From: Acidaminococcaceae bacterium
Lineage (GTDB): Bacteria > Bacillota > Negativicutes > Acidaminococcales > Acidaminococcaceae
Length of the DNA stretch: 38,446 nucleotides
Assembly (NCBI GenBank): GCA_029004715.1
Contig: JAQVYX010000008.1
Coordinates: 1-38,446, forward strand
Direction of reading: 5' to 3'
Numbering within the stretch: position 1 is the stretch's first letter; every line of letters starts with the position of its first letter. The notes under the pieces are model-generated. The model was given only the letters and a program-made list of their open reading frames with translations, searched no databases and was not told the DNA's origin. Positions 34,501 to 38,446 of the stretch are shown one piece after another. The translations under genes were made by a program, and so were the position numbers.

Positions 34501-36092
34501 TAATTTCTCCTCCGCCACATCATGACATTTATTCTATTGAAGACTTAGCCGAGCTTATTCACGACCTGAAAAATGCTAACCCAAGAGCACGCATTACAGT
34601 AAAATTAGTATCTGAAGTTGGTGTAGGTACAATTGCCGCTGGCGTGGTTAAGGCGTGTGCTGATGTTGTTCTTATTAGCGGTTATGACGGTGGTACCGGC
34701 GCTGCTGCCCGCACCAGCATTAACAATGCCGGTCTTCCTTGGGAATTAGGTTTGGTAGAAGCACATCAAACCTTACTTTTAAATAACCTACGTAACAGAG
34801 TTATTTTAGAAACTGACGGTAAGTTGCTTACCGGTCGGGATGTGATTATGGCCGCGCTCTTGGGCGCTGAAGAATATGGTTTTGCTACCGGGCCTTTGAT
34901 TACCTTAGGCTGCGTTATGATGCGTGTGTGCAATTTGAATACCTGTCCAACCGGTGTAGCTACACAAGATCCAACTCTTCGCAAAAACTTTCATGGTAAA
35001 CCTGAATATGTAGTTAATTTCATGCGCTTTATCGCACAGGAAGTCCGCGAGTACATGGCCATGCTTGGCTTCAAAACAATTAATGAAATGATTGGGCGAA
35101 CAGAAGTTTTAATCGTCAAGAAAAATAGAAACTGGAAGGATAAGAATTTAGATCTTTCCTCCTTGCTCTACAAACCTGAGGTCGATCCTAATACCGAAAA
35201 TTATTGTACGCAAAAACAAAACCATCACTTAGAAAAATCTTTGGATTCCCGAGAACTTTTAGCCATTTGTAAAAATGCTCTAGAAAACAAAACCCCTGTT
35301 AGTGTTACCCTGCCAATAAAAAACACAGACAGGGTAGTCGGCACTATTTTAGGCAGCGAAATCACCCGCAAATATGGTCTTAAGGGTCTGCCAAGTGACA
35401 CTATTAAACTTGCCTTCAACGGTTCTGCAGGTCAAAGTTTTGGTGCATTCCTGCCACAAGGAGTGACCATGATTTTAACCGGCGATGCCAATGACCATGT
35501 TGGTAAAGGACTATCAGGCGGTAAATTGATTATTAAACCTTTTAACAGAGTATCCTTTGATCCACATGAAAATATTATTATAGGAAATGTAGCTCTTTAT
35601 GGAGCTACCAGTGGTGAAGTATATATTCGCGGAATTGCCGGAGAGCGGTTTTGCATCCGCAACAGCGGCGCGACAGCAGTAATTGAGGGTGTAGGCGATC
35701 ACGGCTGCGAATATATGACCGGTGGCACTGTAGTTATTCTAGGCACCACAGGGCGTAATTTCGCTGCGGGCATGTCAGGAGGTGTTGCCTATGTTTATGA
35801 CACTAATGGTGATTTTGCGGACTACTGCAACAAGGAAATCATCCTCTTAGAGCCCTTAAGGGAAATAGGTGATAAGCTTACAGTCCAAAAGATGATTCTT
35901 AAACACGCTCAGTATACAGGGAGCACAACTGCGCAAAACATCTTAGCACAATGGGATACATGCTTAACTAAGTTTGTAAAAGTTATTCCCAAGGACTATA
36001 AACGCGTAACTGGACGCATGTTAGAATTATTACAGGAAGGTTATAGCGAACAAGATGCCGCACTAAAAACATTTGAGGAGGTACACGCATAA
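31506..36092 (+). CDS. gltB: Glutamate synthase large subunit
   Basis: 1528 residues; makes two glutamates from glutamine and 2-oxoglutarate. A 21-residue propeptide (ends FEHDA) precedes Cys22, the nucleophile of the glutaminase (class II, residues 22 to about 430). The central domain, the FMN-binding synthase domain with [10 protein letters not shown] and the [10 protein letters not shown] barrel loop, the 3Fe-4S cysteines in [15 protein letters not shown], and the GxGxG C-terminal domain follow in order. The length is standard. AAGGAG (31491-31496) is 9 nt upstream. The stop overlaps the gltD start by 1 nt. The promoter and a palindrome lie at 31432-31471. Confidence 0.97.
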   Translation: MTFSKLPPKQGLYDPWFEHDACGLGVVANIKGRKSNKILQQALVVLRNMDHRGGQGADSNSGDGAGILFQIPHNFFYKECLKENLLLPTEGQYAVGFMFLPPDVVERENTQRHFENIVKENGQEIIGWRKVPVNPEVLGDNSRKSQPEMSQVFIKASEKVLERLIIDENAFERKLYIIRREAENKIRYGNLRGGKYFYISSLSSRTIIYKGMLTTVQLTSFYPDLQDEAMETALALVHSRFSTNTFPSWERAHPYRYLMHNGEINTLRGNINWMRSRQTMCGNSLWGTNIKKVMPIIDETGSDSGMFDNCLEFLVMSGRSLPHAAMMMIPEPWSKNPHTNPDLKAFFEYHNSIIEAWDGPAAMAFTDGRTICAALDRNGLRPSRYYITNDDTIVLASEVGVVSLDPLTIVKKDRLRPGRMLVIDTIAGRIISNEEIKNKVAKEHPYRKWLDENLIKLKDISITAPLPKPDHETLLRRQMAFGYTLEELNKFLKPMATQAVDPIGSMGNDAPLAVLSAKPQLLFNYFKQLFAQVTNPPIDVIREEVFTDTTSAIGPEKNLIDPQPDSCQQISAESPILSNIELAKLKNIKLPKFQSAILPILFPVANDGPGLKKALDELCKQADKFIATGKCILILSDKGVDKDMAPIPSVLACACLHHHLIRNGTRLKASIILESAEPREVHHFALLLGYGASGINPYLAFETIDDMCSNGMIKNTSFEKATENYITACTHGIAKVLSKMGISTVQSYRGAQIFEAIGISNKVIDEYFTGTPSRIGGIGLAEIAQEVKMRHSPAFTEQALGSCAYNSGSAYQCRDKGESHIFNPKTIFTLQHACRENNYQLFKQFSKELNSSEHANQNLRNLLSFSPQRLPIPIEEVESIENICHRFKTGAMSYGSISKEAHECLAIAMNLIGGKSNTGEGGEDPSRFKAMANGYSKRSAIKQVASGRFGVTSNYLVNADEIQIKIAQGAKPGEGGYLPGSKVYPWIAECRGTTAGIGLISPPPHHDIYSIEDLAELIHDLKNANPRARITVKLVSEVGVGTIAAGVVKACADVVLISGYDGGTGAAARTSINNAGLPWELGLVEAHQTLLLNNLRNRVILETDGKLLTGRDVIMAALLGAEEYGFATGPLITLGCVMMRVCNLNTCPTGVATQDPTLRKNFHGKPEYVVNFMRFIAQEVREYMAMLGFKTINEMIGRTEVLIVKKNRNWKDKNLDLSSLLYKPEVDPNTENYCTQKQNHHLEKSLDSRELLAICKNALENKTPVSVTLPIKNTDRVVGTILGSEITRKYGLKGLPSDTIKLAFNGSAGQSFGAFLPQGVTMILTGDANDHVGKGLSGGKLIIKPFNRVSFDPHENIIIGNVALYGATSGEVYIRGIAGERFCIRNSGATAVIEGVGDHGCEYMTGGTVVILGTTGRNFAAGMSGGVAYVYDTNGDFADYCNKEIILLEPLREIGDKLTVQKMILKHAQYTGSTTAQNILAQWDTCLTKFVKVIPKDYKRVTGRMLELLQEGYSEQDAALKTFEEVHA

Positions 36093-37561
36093 TGGGAAAC
36101 CCTACAGGCTTTATAAAATATTCAAGAAAAGAACTCTCTCTGCGGCCTGCCTTAAAACGTCTGCGGGACTGGAAGGAAATTAAATCCAGCACTCTAACGC
36201 ATCGAGAAGCTTTGCAAGAACAAGCAGCTCGATGCATGGATTGCGGTATACCTTTTTGTCACAGCGGCATAATGCTTGGTCAGGCATTATCCGGATGTCC
36301 TTTACATAATCTTATGCCTGAATTCAATGATTTTGTTTATCAGGGCTTAGATGAATTTGCTTACGCCCGCCTAAACAAAACAAACAACTTTCCCGAATTC
36401 ACTTCACATGTATGTCCCGCTCCCTGCGAGGGTGCATGCACTGCTGGATTAGTAAAGGACCCTGTAGCCATTAAAAACATTGAGCAATATATAATTGAAA
36501 CCGCATTTGCCAAAAAATTAGTCAAGCCTAATAAACCTCTGCACCGCACCAATAAAAAAGTCGCCGTTATTGGCTCCGGCCCATCCGGCCTTGCCTGTGC
36601 CGACGAATTGAACAAATATGGGCATAGCGTTACCGTATTTGAGCGCTCCGACCGCCCAGGCGGACTTCTCATGTATGGGATTCCTAATATGAAGCTAGAC
36701 AAAAAGCTTATAGAGCGTCGCGTTAATCTTATGAAAGATGGTGGAGTAGTCTTTTCCTTAAATAGTGAAATAGGATACAATGTATCTTCAGAAATGCTGC
36801 TGAAACAATATGACGCCATTGTACTGTGTACGGGAAGCCCCATCCCACGCGACCTTCCTATACCTGGCAGAGAATTAACTGGTATTCATTATGCCAAAGA
36901 CTATCTCGCTGCTGCTACCAAGAGTCTTTTGGATTCTGGTGGTAAAGATGGTAAAGCCATTACAGCTAAGGATAAAGACGTAGTTGTTATTGGCGGTGGC
37001 GATACCGGGACTGATTGTGTTGCTACGGCTATTAGACAGGGATGCAAAAGTATACGGCAATTTGAAATTATGCCCTGCCTGCCGCATTCTCGTACGCCCA
37101 ATAATCCTTGGCCAGAGTTTCCAAGAATCTTCAAAACCGATTATGGTCAGGAAGAAGCAATCGCTCTCTACAAAGAAGACCCTAGGCAATACTGTATTAC
37201 CAGCAAAAAATTTATGGGTAGTACAAATACAGTAGAACAGCTAGAAATTTGTCAAGTTGAATGGAAAAAAATTGACGGACGCATGGTTCCTCAAGATATA
37301 AGAAATACCAAGGAAATCATTCCCGCACAATTAGTTTTATTAGCTATGGGCTTTGTGGGTACTGAACAGAAGATTTTTGATGAATTCAAGCTTACAAAAT
37401 CAGCCCAGAATAATATTGAAACTACAGAAGAAGATTTTACAACTTCTATTTCCGGTATATTTGCCGCAGGAGATGCCAGACGAGGTCAAAGTCTTGTTGT
37501 ATGGGCTATTAGTGAAGGCAGACGTGCCGCCAGCGCTGTTAACAACTATTTAAAATCATAA
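36092..37561 (+). CDS. gltD: Glutamate synthase small subunit
   Basis: 489 residues; passes electrons from NAD(P)H to GltB. The N-terminal FeS domain has ARCMDCGIPFC, SGCPLHN and CPAPCEGAC. The FAD site is AVIGSGPSGLACADEL (about 153-168) with RPGGLLMYGIPNMKL, the NAD(P)H site is VVVIGGGDTGTDCV, and the end GIFAAGDARRGQSLVVWAISEGR is typical. The ribosome site is GAGGAGG inside the end of gltB. The last codons (Ser-stop and the last two bases of the Lys codon) lie inside the 127-bp repeat 37554-37680, so the natural C-terminus may have been changed by insertion of the IS element. Confidence 0.95.
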   Translation: MGNPTGFIKYSRKELSLRPALKRLRDWKEIKSSTLTHREALQEQAARCMDCGIPFCHSGIMLGQALSGCPLHNLMPEFNDFVYQGLDEFAYARLNKTNNFPEFTSHVCPAPCEGACTAGLVKDPVAIKNIEQYIIETAFAKKLVKPNKPLHRTNKKVAVIGSGPSGLACADELNKYGHSVTVFERSDRPGGLLMYGIPNMKLDKKLIERRVNLMKDGGVVFSLNSEIGYNVSSEMLLKQYDAIVLCTGSPIPRDLPIPGRELTGIHYAKDYLAAATKSLLDSGGKDGKAITAKDKDVVVIGGGDTGTDCVATAIRQGCKSIRQFEIMPCLPHSRTPNNPWPEFPRIFKTDYGQEEAIALYKEDPRQYCITSKKFMGSTNTVEQLEICQVEWKKIDGRMVPQDIRNTKEIIPAQLVLLAMGFVGTEQKIFDEFKLTKSAQNNIETTEEDFTTSISGIFAAGDARRGQSLVVWAISEGRRAASAVNNYLKS

Positions 37562-37680
37562 CCGCCGGCTCAGCCGGCGGTATGTGCAGCACCTATAAGG
37601 TGCTCTTACCTGCCACATCTTAAGATGTACTGAATTAGTTCGCCAATCGCACATCTTTCCCGAATTAGGCCCCTTGGGCC
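37554..37680 (+). repeat. 127-bp direct repeat, first copy
   Basis: Identical over 127 bp to 38320-38446 (offset 766). It starts AATCATAACCGCC and contains a 10-bp-arm hairpin ACCGCCGGCT-c-AGCCGGCGGT (37561-37581), an AGCACCT/AGGTGCT hairpin, a palindrome ACATCTTAAGATGT and a GGCCC-CTT-GGGCC terminator stem. Stacked hairpins of this kind are typical of IS200/IS605-family ends. Confidence 0.9.
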
Positions 37681-37685
37681 TTTTT
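37667..37685 (+). terminator. Terminator downstream of gltBD inside the repeat
   Basis: AGGCCC and GGGCCT pair with a 3-nt loop and are followed by five T. It probably ends gltBD transcription. It belongs to the IS end, and on the other strand overlaps the 3' end of the transposase region. Confidence 0.65.
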
Positions 37686-37686
37686 C

Positions 37687-38157
37687 TTATTTATTCTCTT
37701 TTACCGGCTCACCCGTGAACGGGTCTACATACTCTTTCAGCGAGATTTTGTCTGTGGTGATATCATCCTGTAGCTGATTCCTAACATATTCCTCTATCCT
37801 TTTGCTGTTTTTCCCTACTGTATCTACATAATACCCCCTACACCAGAAATGCCTGTTTCCATATTTATATTTTAAATTGGCATGTCGGTCAAATATCATA
37901 AGAGAACTTTTCCCTTTCAGATACCCTAATATTTGGGATACGCTATATTTAGGTGGTATTTTCACTAGCATATGAACGTGATCAGGACAACACTCTGCCT
38001 CAATTATTTCTACTTCTTTTCTCTGGCATAACAGCCTTAATATTTTTCCTATATCCAATCTTATTTTCCCGTATATTACTCTTCTCCTATACTTCGGAGC
38101 AAACACTATATGATATTTGCAGTTCCAACTACTGTGTGATAAACTTTGACTGTCCAA
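37687..38157 (-). CDS. tnpA: IS200/IS605-family Y1 transposase TnpA
   Basis: 156 residues, the family size. The HUH motif is DHVHM (in CCPDHVHMLVKIPP), the catalytic Tyr with metal-binding Gln is YVRNQ in the C-terminal helix, and NCKYHIVFAPKYRRRV is the usual N-terminal strand. It acts as a dimer on single-stranded DNA at replication forks. All key residues are present, so the element may be active. The start is TTG at 38157 with AGGAGG (38166-38171) 8 nt upstream. Leader hairpins (38188-38201) may limit its translation, as in IS200. Confidence 0.93.
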   Translation of the reverse strand: MDSQSLSHSSWNCKYHIVFAPKYRRRVIYGKIRLDIGKILRLLCQRKEVEIIEAECCPDHVHMLVKIPPKYSVSQILGYLKGKSSLMIFDRHANLKYKYGNRHFWCRGYYVDTVGKNSKRIEEYVRNQLQDDITTDKISLKEYVDPFTGEPVKENK

Positions 38158-38187
38158 TCTGGATACCTCCTCTGTTATTTATGTGTG

Positions 38188-38201
38188 GTTGGCGAACCAA
38201 C
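38188..38201 (-). other. UUCG-tetraloop hairpin in the tnpA leader
   Basis: On the minus strand GTTGG-TTCG-CCAAC, a 5-bp stem with the very stable UUCG loop, about 17 nt upstream of the tnpA ribosome site. It could belong to the element's left end or damp transposase translation. Confidence 0.5.
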
Positions 38202-38246
38202 ACTATTTTAACATTGGAGGTTTTTTCTGCTAAAGCTATTGAATCT

Positions 38247-38263
38247 CGCCGGCATAGCCGGCG
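38247..38263. repeat. GC-rich hairpin near the upstream end of the IS element
   Basis: CGCCGGC-ATA-GCCGGCG, 7-bp arms with a 3-nt loop. It has the same stem core as the hairpin at the start of the 127-bp repeat, so the two probably mark opposite ends of the IS element. The flanking 38264-38319 shows nothing else that I recognise. Confidence 0.6.
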
Positions 38264-38319
38264 GTTTATTGTTTCTTCGCTCCCTTGTCGCTCGAAACCA
38301 TCGCTAAAGCAAAATATAC

Positions 38320-38446
38320 AATCATAACCGCCGGCTCAGCCGGCGGTATGTGCAGCACCTATAAGGTGCTCTTACCTGCCACATCTTAAGATGTACTGAA
38401 TTAGTTCGCCAATCGCACATCTTTCCCGAATTAGGCCCCTTGGGCC
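38320..38446 (+). repeat. 127-bp direct repeat, second copy, reaching the window end
   Basis: Base-for-base identical to 37554-37680; the base to the left differs (c instead of a). The copy runs to the last base of the window, so its true right boundary is unknown. It may be followed by a second IS copy or by other sequence. Confidence 0.9.

Larger units (their letters stand above)
37554..38319 (-). mobile_element. IS200/IS605-family insertion element (boundaries provisional)
   Basis: A Y1 transposase gene (37687-38157, minus) lies between hairpin-bearing ends. The downstream side has the CCGCCGGCT-type hairpin of the repeat. The upstream side has a CGCCGGC-ATA-GCCGGCG hairpin (38247-38263) and a UUCG-loop hairpin. 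There is no TnpB (RNA-guided nuclease) gene, so it is IS200-like. Because the element ends carry a direct repeat rather than terminal inverted repeats, the true tip-to-tip coordinates cannot be fixed from one copy. Confidence 0.65.

Noticed and set aside
37561-37581. REP/RAYT system instead of an IS200-like element
   Set aside because: Only this hairpin type near the transposase is visible, and the protein looks like canonical IS200 TnpA. A RAYT call would need many dispersed REP hairpins, which cannot be seen here.
37554-38446. CRISPR or TnpB/omega-RNA locus next to the IS200-like transposase
   Set aside because: There are only two long direct copies, no short regular repeats with spacers, and no TnpB reading frame in the visible part.

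Overview
The window looks like chromosome from an AT-rich, low-GC Gram-positive-lineage anaerobe (Bacillota). The Negativicutes are the best guess, perhaps near Acidaminococcaceae. Supporting evidence is a T-box leader, SepF, a PHP-domain DnaE, a Bacillus-type pyruvate kinase with the extra C-terminal domain, a ferredoxin-fused EtfA of the anaerobic electron-bifurcating kind, TRAP transport, and strong TTGACA/TATAAT promoters with intrinsic terminators. No phage, CRISPR array or defence island is visible. The placement is inferred from gene content only.

Layout. 1-1724 (minus): tRNA-Leu(CAA) with its own promoter and terminator, then a two-gene unit of a class IV aminotransferase homologue and a small membrane protein resembling an ECF S component. 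1847-3458 (plus): a stand-alone pyruvate-kinase C-terminal-like domain and an acyltransferase-3 membrane protein. 3529-7561 (minus): etfB, etfA with a 2[4Fe-4S] domain, a 65-aa protein and pyk. 7720-13513 (minus): dnaE, sepF and typA, the last two with recognisable promoters of their own. 13676-16578 (minus): a complete TRAP transporter (dctP, dctQ, dctM) preceded by a T-box riboswitch with promoter and terminator. 16928-22707: an MBL/beta-CASP nuclease, an unknown protein, a flavin-binding protein, and a tightly overlapping trio (YgjP-like metallopeptidase, class A serine-hydrolase-like protein, COG2509-type FAD oxidoreductase). 22813-28030: small unknown genes, a UPF0178 protein, an orphan LivJ-type binding protein, and a CNNM/CorC-type transporter. 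28110-31310: a P-type Ca2+-ATPase and a YbjN-like protein. 31506-37561: gltB-gltD glutamate synthase. 37554-end: an IS200/IS605-type transposase between two copies of a 127-bp repeat.

How the genes fit together. The metabolic genes point to amino-acid and organic-acid fermentation. They comprise glutamate synthase, pyruvate kinase, bifurcating EtfAB, a branched-chain-amino-acid-type binding protein, and a TRAP carboxylate transporter controlled by uncharged tRNA. The most noteworthy items are the T-box in front of a TRAP transporter (specifier tentatively AUC, Ile), a class IV aminotransferase whose PLP-lysine is replaced by Asn, a class A hydrolase that keeps SxxK but has changed its other two motifs, and the 127-bp repeat that forms the last codon and stop of gltD and also closes the window. 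I did not find a clear, wholly new multi-gene system; most of the window is ordinary core genome with unusual regulatory leaders.

Several long reading frames have upstream extensions that are not real. Starts were moved to the codon with a Shine-Dalgarno sequence for pyk, dnaE, dctM, dctP, livJ, the CNNM gene, the DUF2939-like gene, the 65-aa gene, the flavin protein and the 104-aa protein.
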